A stretch of 19,565 bases of DNA from EC70 sp018675395 (GTDB taxonomy: Bacteria > Verrucomicrobiota > Verrucomicrobiia > Verrucomicrobiales > DEV007), in NCBI GenBank assembly GCA_018675395.1, contig JABGYE010000360.1, positions 1 to 19,565 of the forward strand, given 5' to 3'. Shown here piece by piece: positions 7,901-15,156 of this stretch. Numbering within the stretch: position 1 is the first letter of the stretch; every line of letters begins with the position of its first letter. The notes beneath the pieces were generated by a model that was given only the letters and a program-made list of their open reading frames with translations, was not told where the DNA came from and searched no databases. Both the position numbers and the translations under genes were made by a program.

Positions 7901-8252
7901 AGTAAGGTTATGAGTACGCCAATTACGTTTTATTTTATAATCAGCTATGAATTCTATGTAGAGTAATATTTAAGGAAGAAATTTTGAAATAGTATTGAGG
8001 GATTATGGGGAGTTGATGACCCGAAGAAGCTTAATTTGCAATTATCAGTGAAAAAAGATCATTATTAGTAAGTTTTTTATTTCTATTTGATCTAAAGTAT
8101 TGATCTTAATAATTGTAGTATTCTGGTGACTAAAAAATAGTGATCAGTTTGTGACCTTTGGTGGGGTTAATGACATCTAAATAGTGAGTAAGGTTAATTT
8201 TATGATAATTGATTTTACAATCTATTCAGGGACAGCCTCATAAGAATCTGCC

Positions 8253-8831
8253 GTGGATGCGTTAACTGATGATGAATTGGTTGCTCGGTGTAAGACTGAG
8301 TTACCTTACGACGTTACTGCATACCGAGAACTGTTGAGGCGTCATGAACCTTTAGTCTATAGAAGTTGTTTAAAAATGCTCGGTTCTGTTCAAGATGCTG
8401 AAGAAGCTTGCCAAGATGCATTCTTGCAGGTGTTTCATAAGATTGGTCAATTCGAAGGCCGTTCAGCTTTTAAGACTTGGCTTTATCGTATCGTCTATAA
8501 TCGTTGCATCGAAACCCGTAGAAGAGATGCTCGTCGCAGTCAGAATCATGCGAAGCTGGTAGAAGAAATGACACAGGATGAAATTGCTCGCGAAGATCCT
8601 GGAATGAAAAATGCACTGACCGGAAAAGTTCATGAAGTCATTGCCAAGATGAGCGGTGAAGATTGTCGCCTCGTAACACTAAGATATGTTTCCGGGCTAA
8701 GCCTTCAGGAAATATCTGATGTTCTTGAAATCGGGTTGAGCGCTACTAAGATGAGATTATATCGTGCGCAGGAGAAATTTAAGCAAATATATAATGATTT
8801 GGATACTGGGGAGGAGCTAGAAGAGGCATGA
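8253..8831 (+). CDS. ECF-type RNA polymerase sigma factor
   Basis: A 192-residue sigma factor with the two-domain ECF architecture. Region 2 covers about residues 22-95: RELLRRHEPLVYRSCLK, the DAEEACQDAFLQVF helix (48-61) typical of region 2.2, and FKTWLYRIVYNRCIETRR (73-90) for 2.3/2.4. Region 4 covers about 125-180, with the helix-turn-helix LSLQEISDVLEIGLSATKMRLYRA (149-172). It would direct RNA polymerase to a small regulon. The GTG start at 8253 gives the conserved lead TDDELVARC. Its stop overlaps the start of the next gene (ATGA), which often marks a sigma/anti-sigma pair, although that product has no known anti-sigma motif. The group and the inducing signal are unknown; the channel gene downstream hints at envelope or osmotic stress. 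Confidence 0.92.
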   Translation: MDALTDDELVARCKTELPYDVTAYRELLRRHEPLVYRSCLKMLGSVQDAEEACQDAFLQVFHKIGQFEGRSAFKTWLYRIVYNRCIETRRRDARRSQNHAKLVEEMTQDEIAREDPGMKNALTGKVHEVIAKMSGEDCRLVTLRYVSGLSLQEISDVLEIGLSATKMRLYRAQEKFKQIYNDLDTGEELEEA

Positions 8832-9163
8832 TAAGTGATGCACAATTTCTTGAACAGGATGCGCAAATCCTAAATATTTTTAAGGAGGAAGGTTCATCCT
8901 TAGATGGTACCCAAATTGATTCTGAAGCAGCTAGGGTGCCGCGAGATTTAACTATTGAAGATTTAAAAAGGATTGACCGAATTGTTCAGAAAGCAAAATT
9001 CAGTGTCGTCGCGAAACATTCTATTAGTTTTCTATTTAAAACGATTGGGGTGGGTACAGCTGAATTGGCTTTAGCATTTGTTGGCGCCGCCAAAAGTGCG
9101 AATTTAACTAACGGCTCAGCGAATATCGCAGAGCACGAAAATGATCGTGTAGATAACGAATAA
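8828..9163 (+). CDS. Small unrecognised protein translationally coupled to the sigma factor
   Basis: A 111-residue protein I do not recognise. Its ATG shares bases with the sigma-factor stop (ATGA), so translation is probably coupled. Residues 1-38 are acidic and polar. DLTIEDLKRIDRIVQKAKF (about 40-58) looks like an amphipathic helix. Residues of about 63-88 (SISFLFKTIGVGTAELALAF and onward) form a hydrophobic or amphipathic stretch that could contact the membrane, and the tail (NLTNGSANIAEHENDRVDNE) is acidic. There is no Cys and no HxxxCxxC, so it is not a zinc-finger anti-sigma factor of the ZAS type. A role as a membrane-associated anti-sigma factor is plausible from position only. The MscS-like gene starts 25 bp after its stop. 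Confidence 0.7.
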   Translation: MISDAQFLEQDAQILNIFKEEGSSLDGTQIDSEAARVPRDLTIEDLKRIDRIVQKAKFSVVAKHSISFLFKTIGVGTAELALAFVGAAKSANLTNGSANIAEHENDRVDNE

Positions 9164-9188
9164 TTGATTAACCTTTAATACAAGACCA

Positions 9189-10094
9189 ATGATGACATTG
9201 CTAGCCCAAGCCGCACCAGAGACCCAGAAGAGTTGGGGTAATTCTCTATTAGTTCAATTGAATCAAATGGTTGATGAATTTACGGCTTTCATACCGAAAT
9301 TACTGACCGCCATTATTCTTTTATTAGTTGGGGTAATTATTTCAACTCTCGTAGCACGAGGGACACGGTTCCTCTTAGAAAAGTTTGGTGGTCTGTTAAA
9401 GGAGAAATTTGAAAATAACCAAATTATTCAGAGATCAGGTTTTTCGGGGATCTTTGTCCGTGCGAATACTCATGCACCTTTTTCAATTATTGTGAGTAAG
9501 AGCCTTTTTTGGATTCTTATAATCATGTTCTTGAGTTCTTCTGCTCGATCACTTGGGCTTGAGCAGATTTCAGCACCTCTGAGTGGATTAGTGAGTTTCT
9601 TGCCTCAGGCCATTACGGCTCTAATTATATCAGTAGCTGGTTTTATTATAGGCGACCTCGTTAGAGGCTTTGTGATTAATGGAGCCAAGAAAGTAGGCCT
9701 GGACTATGCTGGTGCTTTGGCGAACCTCGTCTATGCCTTCATACTGGTTCTGGTCATGACGATAGCAATTGATACTTTAGGCGTAGATACGACTCTTATA
9801 CGACATACTGTTGAGATATTATTGCTTGGAGCTGCCATAGCTACGGCGCTTGCTCTTGGGCTCGGGATGCGTCCTTTAGCACAGAACATTGCTTCTGGAG
9901 TCTATGCCAGGGACCTTTATCCGGTCGGAACTAAAATAAAAATCAAGGGAAATGACGAGCTCGAAGGCAAAGTGGTATCAGTTGGCCCAGTAACAACCCA
10001 GATAGAGACGGATTCGAACAATTCAGTGAATATTCCGAATAGTTCAATCGTTGCTGAGATTGTTGAGGCTGAAAAAATAAAACCAGTGAAATAA
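9189..10094 (+). CDS. MscS-family small-conductance mechanosensitive channel
   Basis: A 301-residue inner-membrane protein. I see five likely membrane segments: about 34-56, 103-122, 134-158, 178-199 and 207-230. The last, rich in Ala and Gly (LLLGAAIATALALGLGMRP), corresponds to the pore-lining helix. It is followed by the MscS beta-domain pattern: LAQNIASGVYARDLYPVG (230-247), KIKGNDELEGKVVSVGPVTT and NIPNSSIV (281-288). The large cytoplasmic alpha/beta C-terminal domain of E. coli MscS is missing, and the repeated hydrophobic segments in the first half resemble CmpX-like conserved-TM-helix proteins. It is third in the sigma-factor operon, suggesting induction under osmotic or envelope stress. 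It ends 29 bp from the end of a convergent gene, with no clear terminator between. Two adjacent ATG codons open the frame. Confidence 0.9.
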   Translation: MMTLLAQAAPETQKSWGNSLLVQLNQMVDEFTAFIPKLLTAIILLLVGVIISTLVARGTRFLLEKFGGLLKEKFENNQIIQRSGFSGIFVRANTHAPFSIIVSKSLFWILIIMFLSSSARSLGLEQISAPLSGLVSFLPQAITALIISVAGFIIGDLVRGFVINGAKKVGLDYAGALANLVYAFILVLVMTIAIDTLGVDTTLIRHTVEILLLGAAIATALALGLGMRPLAQNIASGVYARDLYPVGTKIKIKGNDELEGKVVSVGPVTTQIETDSNNSVNIPNSSIVAEIVEAEKIKPVK

Positions 10095-10123
10095 GCGATT
10101 CCGAATAGGTTGAGAATATGACT

Positions 10124-11470
10124 CTAAGTTTCTTGAACACATGGAACGATAATAGCTTCGCTCATGCCATGGATGATTTTCTTGTCAGAAGGCACTAGCG
10201 TTGCCATGACTCCTCCAAGCTCTGCTTTGCAATTTGAGGAATTTTCTTCACTTAGAAAATAATACGGACAGATCCTTGCTCTCACATCAACCGATAGACT
10301 CTTTTCCGTTACTTCATCCCAATAACTATGTTCGAAGACGCGCGCTTTCTTGAATCTTTGCATGATCCATGGCCTTTCAGGAAAATCATTTGTAGCTAAT
10401 TCGATGGTTTCTTTCCATTCATTTGCAGGCATGTCGCTACCGATTCGAACGCTACGACTTCCCCAAGCCAATTCTGAGAAACCACTGATTTTCATTACTA
10501 AATTTCTTTCCTTTTGCGAAAATTCAGCAAGCTGGCGCCAATCATTGATACCTAAACTTGGCAACTCTGCATGATGAGGTATTGGGCTCGGATCTATTAT
10601 CCAGCTGAAGGGGAAATAATCAGATAATCGTTTTAAATGATTTTGTCTTATTTGTGATGACCAGTAATTCAGCAGAGGCCGTGAATGAAACAAAGCGCTC
10701 CACATTTTTTCTTCCAAGTGTGGTTTGAATGGAGGAGTGATATCGATTTGGTTATTTGCTGCGGCTTCAAATAAATTATTAGCTGAGGGTATATTCTCAA
10801 GATCAAAAAGCTCAAAAAAACGATAAACGGCCCGATCGCTTATTTGATACTTTTCTGCATCGATAACATTGAAATTAATTGAACTGAAATGACCATTGAG
10901 CTCTTCGGATAACCATTCCATTTCAGGTCGATATTCAGAGGATTCTTGACTTATCAGGATATCGGCTCCTTGTGGCAGTATAGAAGCAAAGCCATCCAGC
11001 ATTCCCGTTGAAGTCCCTAAAACATCATAACCTAAAGCTGAGTAGGTTTGGTTTAACCAGGCCGTAAGGCCGATTCCTCCAGGGACACTATCAAGCTCTG
11101 TGATTGCAAAGCCATCCTCAGTCCATATTAGATCAGGGCGAATAATCCTGGGCAAAGAGTGCTTAAATGTTTTATGGCGGCCCTTTTCAATTAAGTCGGC
11201 AGGTTTACCTGCATCAAGATAAGAGCATATCCAGTCCGGCGCTTTGTTTTTAACGCTCTGATTATAAATTGTATTGGAAGCTTTAAGAAAATTGGCCAAT
11301 AGATGACCGAGAGAATTGAGTTCCTTTGTGATTTTCTTTGGTAGAGTAAGTGGCTCTGAGGATATTCTCCATTTCTTATTTGCGAAGAGACCTGATTCCG
11401 GAAAAGCCTTTCGAATGGCATTAATCCGTTCCTTGGCAGTGGCATTTGCAGTTGCCCCCATTGTTGTCAT
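10124..11470 (-). CDS. Predicted glutathionylspermidine-synthase-like (permuted ATP-grasp) enzyme
   Basis: A 448-residue cytosolic protein without signal peptide or membrane segment. The block order resembles circularly permuted ATP-grasp enzymes of the glutathionylspermidine synthase type. First comes RPDLIWTEDGFAITELDSVPGG (111-132), like the 'R-x-D ... dG ... E-x-N' block of that family. Next is a Lys- and Trp-containing helix (LEEKMWSALFHSRPLLNYW, 252-270). Then follows a nucleotide-binding strand (NLVMKISGFSELAWGSRSV, 323-341), then PWIMQRF (367-373), then a C-terminal sheet with RARICPYYF and KKIIHGMSEAIIVPC (430-444). ATP-grasp ligases join a carboxylate to an amine; the substrate is not evident. 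There is no amidase domain and no partner gene. The gene lies 31 bp downstream of ruvA on the same strand. Family placement is my pattern reading and needs a profile search. Confidence 0.6.
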   Translation of the reverse strand: MTTMGATANATAKERINAIRKAFPESGLFANKKWRISSEPLTLPKKITKELNSLGHLLANFLKASNTIYNQSVKNKAPDWICSYLDAGKPADLIEKGRHKTFKHSLPRIIRPDLIWTEDGFAITELDSVPGGIGLTAWLNQTYSALGYDVLGTSTGMLDGFASILPQGADILISQESSEYRPEMEWLSEELNGHFSSINFNVIDAEKYQISDRAVYRFFELFDLENIPSANNLFEAAANNQIDITPPFKPHLEEKMWSALFHSRPLLNYWSSQIRQNHLKRLSDYFPFSWIIDPSPIPHHAELPSLGINDWRQLAEFSQKERNLVMKISGFSELAWGSRSVRIGSDMPANEWKETIELATNDFPERPWIMQRFKKARVFEHSYWDEVTEKSLSVDVRARICPYYFLSEENSSNCKAELGGVMATLVPSDKKIIHGMSEAIIVPCVQET

Positions 11471-11501
11471 TTTTGAGTGATAATAAATGTATAGAAGTGC
11501 A

Positions 11502-12101
11502 TTACTTCATGCTTCGCAGGGCAGCACGAATTAACTCGTCAGAATTAATCGGATCTGTATTTGAATCTGCAATTTTATTGACTGCTTTAATTGCTTCACT
11601 TTGTTTATAACCTAGAGAAATTAATGCGAGTACTGCGTCATTAATGATTCCTTTCACTCCATGAGATTCTTCTTTAGCTGCGGTCCAGACTGCCGTAACT
11701 CCGACCTTATCTTTTAATTCAAGAATTATTCGCTCAGCTGTTTTCTTTCCCAGGCCACTGATTTTTGAGAGAATGGGAGTATCTCCGTGAATCACGGCAT
11801 TCTTAAACTGGTCAACGGACATCCCACTTAATACTGCTAGTCCAAGTTTTGGACCGATTCCAGACACACGAGTGATTAGTAAACGGAACAGGTTCCTTTC
11901 GTCATTAGTGGCAAAACCATAGAGTGTGTGCTCCTGTTCCCGGACATGCATGTGAGTTAGTATGCGGACCTTTTCTCCTATGGATGGCATCGTATCACTT
12001 GTGGAGAGCGGCACTAAAACCTCATAGCCTAATCCACTAACATCGATGGTTAACCTTCCGGGAAGAAGCTCCGCTAAAAAACCGTCTAGATAAGTGATCA
12101 T
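11502..12101 (-). CDS. ruvA: Holliday junction branch migration protein RuvA
   Basis: RuvA binds four-way Holliday junctions and positions the RuvB motor. I place the start at the ATG at 12101, giving 199 residues beginning MITYLDGFLAEL, which matches the family's N-terminal OB-fold start (E. coli RuvA has 203). An upstream ATG at 12137 would add twelve residues not typical of the family. Domain II carries two helix-hairpin-helix motifs, VSGIGPKLGL (about residues 79-88) and ISGLGKKTAERI (about 114-125). Domain III at the C-terminus (DAVLALISLGYKQSEAIKAV) is the RuvB-contacting helical bundle. Neither ruvB nor ruvC is adjacent. I see no copy of the recA-type inverted repeat upstream, so any SOS control would need another site. 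Confidence 0.96.
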   Translation of the reverse strand: MITYLDGFLAELLPGRLTIDVSGLGYEVLVPLSTSDTMPSIGEKVRILTHMHVREQEHTLYGFATNDERNLFRLLITRVSGIGPKLGLAVLSGMSVDQFKNAVIHGDTPILSKISGLGKKTAERIILELKDKVGVTAVWTAAKEESHGVKGIINDAVLALISLGYKQSEAIKAVNKIADSNTDPINSDELIRAALRSMK

Positions 12102-12204
12102 AAGAATTAAAGGAAAAGAGCAATACGAGTATCGCAATAATCTTTTTTATATTCATTCAATAGCTTGTCTTGATCATTGGCATATTAATGAGAAAATTTA
12201 CTAG

Positions 12205-12840
12205 ATGAGCTATTGCCATAGCGTTGGTTTCATTCTGATATGTTTATTTTTTGTATGTGTTTCTGATGCAGAAGATAAGATTGATTCTAAAGAGTCTAAT
12301 TTTAAGAAGCAAAAGCATTTGCTTCTTATTGAGCCACGCAGCATGAGATCACCAGTTTTCATGATTATTCCAGGAGCACGGAACACAGTTTATAGTGCAG
12401 GGTACATGGGCTCGTTAGGCGTTATTCACTACAAAGCTGAAGAATTTCGAAGAAATTTTAAATATGGTTGGAAACAATTTCGTGAACATGCACTTAATGA
12501 TGCCGCTAAACATTTAGAGAAAATAAGTCCGGTACTGATAAAAAATCCTGAAAATAAAGTTGAATATGCATTGATCCAATCGGATAACCCTTTGACCTCC
12601 AGCACGATTGTATTACCTCAATTTCGTAAAAAATTTAAAGATCTTCTAGGTCCGGAATTGTTAGTAATAGTGCCTAATCGATCGACAATTTTAGTTTTTT
12701 CCGGTTCTGAAAATAATTTAAATTTCTATAAAAAAACATTCATTAATATGTTTAAAGATTCAATTTACCCGGTTAGCAGGGAAATATTCAGAATTAATGG
12801 CAGTGGTATTCGCGCTATTGGTGATTATGGGGCTAAATAA
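12205..12840 (+). CDS. Secreted protein of unknown function
   Basis: A 211-residue protein I cannot assign. Residues 1-22 form a signal peptide: a short head, a strongly hydrophobic core (VGFILICLFFVCV), and a likely cleavage site after SDA. There is no lipobox cysteine. The mature part is basic and has mixed alpha/beta character. LLGPELLVIVPNRSTILVFSG (about 147-167), following a region on handling of 'I-x-P-x-F', is faintly like the strands of DUF1444/YtpQ-type proteins, but I would not name it on that. It is divergent from ruvA, 103 bp from its start. Base composition is more AT-rich than its neighbours. Probable location is the periplasm. Confidence 0.75.
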   Translation: MSYCHSVGFILICLFFVCVSDAEDKIDSKESNFKKQKHLLLIEPRSMRSPVFMIIPGARNTVYSAGYMGSLGVIHYKAEEFRRNFKYGWKQFREHALNDAAKHLEKISPVLIKNPENKVEYALIQSDNPLTSSTIVLPQFRKKFKDLLGPELLVIVPNRSTILVFSGSENNLNFYKKTFINMFKDSIYPVSREIFRINGSGIRAIGDYGAK

Positions 12841-12991
12841 ATTAAAATTATTCAATAATTCAAAAGAAACTGGCATTTTTTGATAATTGGGCTATTATAC
12901 GCGCCCTCAACTGCGGAGTATTACTTCCATTGTACCATTCTGGGTCAAAATTCATGGTAATGTGACGCGTTTGTGGTAAAATAAATCAAAT

Positions 12992-13309
12992 ATGGCTACA
13001 ACACGCAGAACCCGGTTTTCCCGGAGAATCCCTGATCACGTAACCGATGAATTGGTTGTTGTGCTCAAAGAAAATGATGAGGCTTTACAGTTTAATAGTC
13101 TTTTTGAACTCGTATATGAGAACCTCAAAGAAAAGAATGCCGTAAGCGGCGGAGAAGAGATGCTTCGTCTTCGGGCTTACGAAAAGCTTCAGAATCTTGT
13201 TACTAGAGGATTAGTAGAAAAAAGTGGAAAAGCTTACACGGGCCTAGAAGGCATCGAAAAAGCTTCTAGTGCTTATGTTGCTGCTCAACAAGCAAAGCAG
13301 CAAGCTTAA
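12992..13309 (+). CDS. Small winged-helix-like protein of unknown function
   Basis: A 105-residue protein with a very basic N-terminus (TTRRTRFSRRIP, 3-14). It has two helical blocks and a C-terminal half (MLRLRAYEKLQNLVTRGLVEKSGKAYTGLEGIEKA, about 57-91) that resembles the recognition helix and wing of small winged-helix proteins. In that reading, 'LV-x-RGLVEKSGKAYTGLEG' would be the wing. The tail is Ala/Gln-rich. The strong basic head would suit nucleic-acid binding, possibly as a ribosome- or nucleoid-associated protein; I do not recognise a named family. It is a single-gene unit: 151 bp of spacer before it and an intrinsic terminator 24 bp after the stop. The ATG is preceded by AT-rich sequence without a Shine-Dalgarno motif. 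Confidence 0.8.
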   Translation: MATTRRTRFSRRIPDHVTDELVVVLKENDEALQFNSLFELVYENLKEKNAVSGGEEMLRLRAYEKLQNLVTRGLVEKSGKAYTGLEGIEKASSAYVAAQQAKQQA

Positions 13310-13332
13310 CAAGTGATTCATCTTTTTTGAAA

Positions 13333-13364
13333 GGGGGCCACCGTTTGGTGGTCCTCTTTTATTT
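13333..13364 (+). terminator. Intrinsic terminator after the small winged-helix-like gene
   Basis: A stem GGGGCCACC / GGTGGTCCTC (one G-U wobble, tetraloop GTTT) is followed by TTTTATTTT. It fits transcription from the upstream plus-strand gene and separates it from nuoA. Confidence 0.85.
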
Positions 13365-13411
13365 TATAACGGAAGTACTGAATTTCGTCTTGAACCGTAG
13401 GGCAAATAATA

Positions 13412-13430
13412 GGATTGTGTGAGTCAATCC
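13412..13430. repeat. Inverted repeat GGATTG-N7-CAATCC just before nuoA
   Basis: Perfect 6-bp arms with a 7-nt spacer end 10 bp before the nuoA ATG. It could be an operator or an mRNA hairpin near the ribosome entry site, though an arm of this length can arise by chance. Confidence 0.35.
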
Positions 13431-13440
13431 CAATAAAGAA

Positions 13441-13818
13441 ATGTTAGATCAATATTTGCCAGTACTGTTGCAATTGAGTGTTGCTACTGGTTTTGCCGTA
13501 TCCACTCTGTTAGTTAGTGTTCTTTTGGGTAAGAGTGCAAAAAGTAATGCTATTAAAGATAGCGCTTATGAGTGTGGGATGCTTCCTATCGGAGATGATA
13601 AGCCAAGATTTAGCGTGAAATTTTATGTCATTGCGATGCTCTTTGTGATATTCGATATTGAAGTTGTTTTTATGTATCCGTGGGCCGTCACCTTTAAGAA
13701 TTTCTTGGCAAATGGTCAAGCAGCGATGGTGTTCTGGAGCATGTCAGGGTTCGTAGGAATCCTTCTAGTAGCCTATCTCTATGCTTTGAAAAAAGGCGCG
13801 CTTAGCTGGAAGTCTTAA
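13441..13818 (+). CDS. nuoA: NADH-quinone oxidoreductase subunit A
   Basis: A 125-residue membrane subunit of respiratory complex I. It has three predicted membrane helices (about 7-29, 60-80 and 95-116). The conserved loop carries YECG with Cys45, followed by the signature RFSVKFYVIAMLFVIFDIEV (56-75) whose acidic residues Asp72 and Glu74 are conserved in the family. The subunit helps form the quinone-access region at the junction of the membrane and peripheral arms. The rest of the nuo operon is not beside it: an unrelated gene with a terminator lies upstream, and the next gene downstream is convergent and overlaps its 3' end by 17 bp. Subunits B onwards must be elsewhere. The ATG is preceded by AATAAAGAA. 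Confidence 0.95.
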   Translation: MLDQYLPVLLQLSVATGFAVSTLLVSVLLGKSAKSNAIKDSAYECGMLPIGDDKPRFSVKFYVIAMLFVIFDIEVVFMYPWAVTFKNFLANGQAAMVFWSMSGFVGILLVAYLYALKKGALSWKS

Positions 13819-15091
13819 GTTCAGCTTCTAACCACTGAGCAGTGAATAGCATTTCCTCTTCAGTAATTGTAAAGGATGGAGCTAATGCGATTACATGACC
13901 GTCGGGTCCATCTGCCAATATTATTAGTCCAGACCTAAGTGCACTAGGTATAATTCTTGAAGCAAGTGGCACGTTTGGTTTGCTATCATGATCAATTATT
14001 TCTAGACCCAGCATCAGCCCCATGCCACGAACTGATCTTTTTGTTGTGGACTCAATATTTTCTAGGAGTTCTTTGAAAAGGTTACCTTTATGAGTGACTT
14101 CTGATGAAATTTCCGGATCTGAATGTATTTCTAGCGAAGCCAAAGCCATGGCACATCCTGCAGGATGGCCAAGAAAAGTGGAAGTATGGATTGCTTCTCC
14201 ATCTGACTCTGGCCAGTGGTCCATTATGGTAGCTTTGCCTGTGCAGGCGGAAATCGGAAAGCCTCCTGAGAGGGCTTTACCCAGACAAATAATATCAGGA
14301 ATCACTTTCCAGTGCTCGCATGCAAAGAGCTTACCGGTACGGTTTAGGCCGGTGTAAATCTCATCAATAATTAATAAGGCATTATATTCATCACACAAGT
14401 TACGCAACGAAGGAAGAAAATCATTTTCCGGTACCACTTTACCCCCTCTACCAAGGATAGGCTCAACAATAATTGCACCAATGTTTTCATTTAGTAAAAT
14501 ATCGTTTACCTGATCGAGACCGTGATTTCCATAGGGAACAATCTTTCCGAAGTCAGATAGTTGCTTGATAAAGGGATCCTTGAACCTTGGCATTGCACCG
14601 GCAGATAGGCTGCCAAATCCCGTCCCATGATAGCAACCTTCGAAACTAATAACTCCAGACTTTCCGGTAGCCAGGAAGGCAGTCTTAAGGGCGCTTTCAA
14701 CTGATTCGGATCCTGAAGAATTGAGTATTGTTTTAGCCGATTTTCCTGTCCAACGCTCAAAGGTTATTGAACTTAGCTTTTTACAAAGATTCACTTTTTG
14801 TGCGGTCGGGTGAACGTCCCCCATCCCATGCATTAATTGCATGGACTGGTCATTGAATGCAGTGATTAGTTCTGGGCAGGAATGGCCAAGGGACGATACT
14901 GCGAAAGCGCTGGTAAGATCTAAGAAGCGGTTACCGTCGACATCCCAAACGTTTGTATTCTTTGCTCTGTCCCAGAATATAGGGAAATCGGTTGAAACAT
15001 AAGTGATGTTTCGCGATTCATATTGATGAAGGTTTTCTGCAAGGGCCCGCGATTTAGGTCCTGGTATTTCGGTGATGATTTCTGGGAGCAT
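13802..15091 (-). CDS. Class III PLP-dependent aminotransferase (GabT/ArgD-like)
   Basis: A 429-residue fold-type I, class III aminotransferase. The PLP-binding lysine is Lys272 in CLGKALSGGFPIS (269-281). Asp243 in IIDEIYTGLNRTG (241-253) contacts the pyridine nitrogen. NSSGSESVESALK (124-136) and YHGTGFGS (154-161) form the phosphate- and cofactor-binding region. The N-terminus TEIPGPKSRAL followed by WDVDGNRFLDLTSAFAV resembles 4-aminobutyrate, acetylornithine and related omega-aminotransferases; the substrate is not resolved. Neighbours give no pathway: an aspartate aminotransferase lies upstream and nuoA converges from the other side. It is likely cytosolic. The sequence before the ATG (TGTGTGTCTCC) has no Shine-Dalgarno motif. 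Confidence 0.9.
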   Translation of the reverse strand: MLPEIITEIPGPKSRALAENLHQYESRNITYVSTDFPIFWDRAKNTNVWDVDGNRFLDLTSAFAVSSLGHSCPELITAFNDQSMQLMHGMGDVHPTAQKVNLCKKLSSITFERWTGKSAKTILNSSGSESVESALKTAFLATGKSGVISFEGCYHGTGFGSLSAGAMPRFKDPFIKQLSDFGKIVPYGNHGLDQVNDILLNENIGAIIVEPILGRGGKVVPENDFLPSLRNLCDEYNALLIIDEIYTGLNRTGKLFACEHWKVIPDIICLGKALSGGFPISACTGKATIMDHWPESDGEAIHTSTFLGHPAGCAMALASLEIHSDPEISSEVTHKGNLFKELLENIESTTKRSVRGMGLMLGLEIIDHDSKPNVPLASRIIPSALRSGLIILADGPDGHVIALAPSFTITEEEMLFTAQWLEAELKTSS

Positions 15092-15156
15092 GGAGACACA
15101 CAGTTTCTTTAGTGCTTTCCATCTAAAGGACTCAGATCTTTATTAATGATATAAGA

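Larger units (their letters stand above)
7839..8252. other. 414-bp AT-rich divergent intergenic region
   Basis: This gap separates leftward trpS from the rightward sigma-factor operon. The trpS-proximal 75 bp hold the promoter, the palindrome and two TAAGGTTATGA copies described separately. The sigma-proximal part holds a third partial copy (TAAGGTTA, 8189-8196) and several TGATC/GTGAC words (for example at 8140-8155). I see no open frame with coding character, no tRNA and no strong hairpin. The promoter of the sigma-factor gene should lie here, but I could not pick a convincing -35/-10 pair. Confidence 0.5.
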
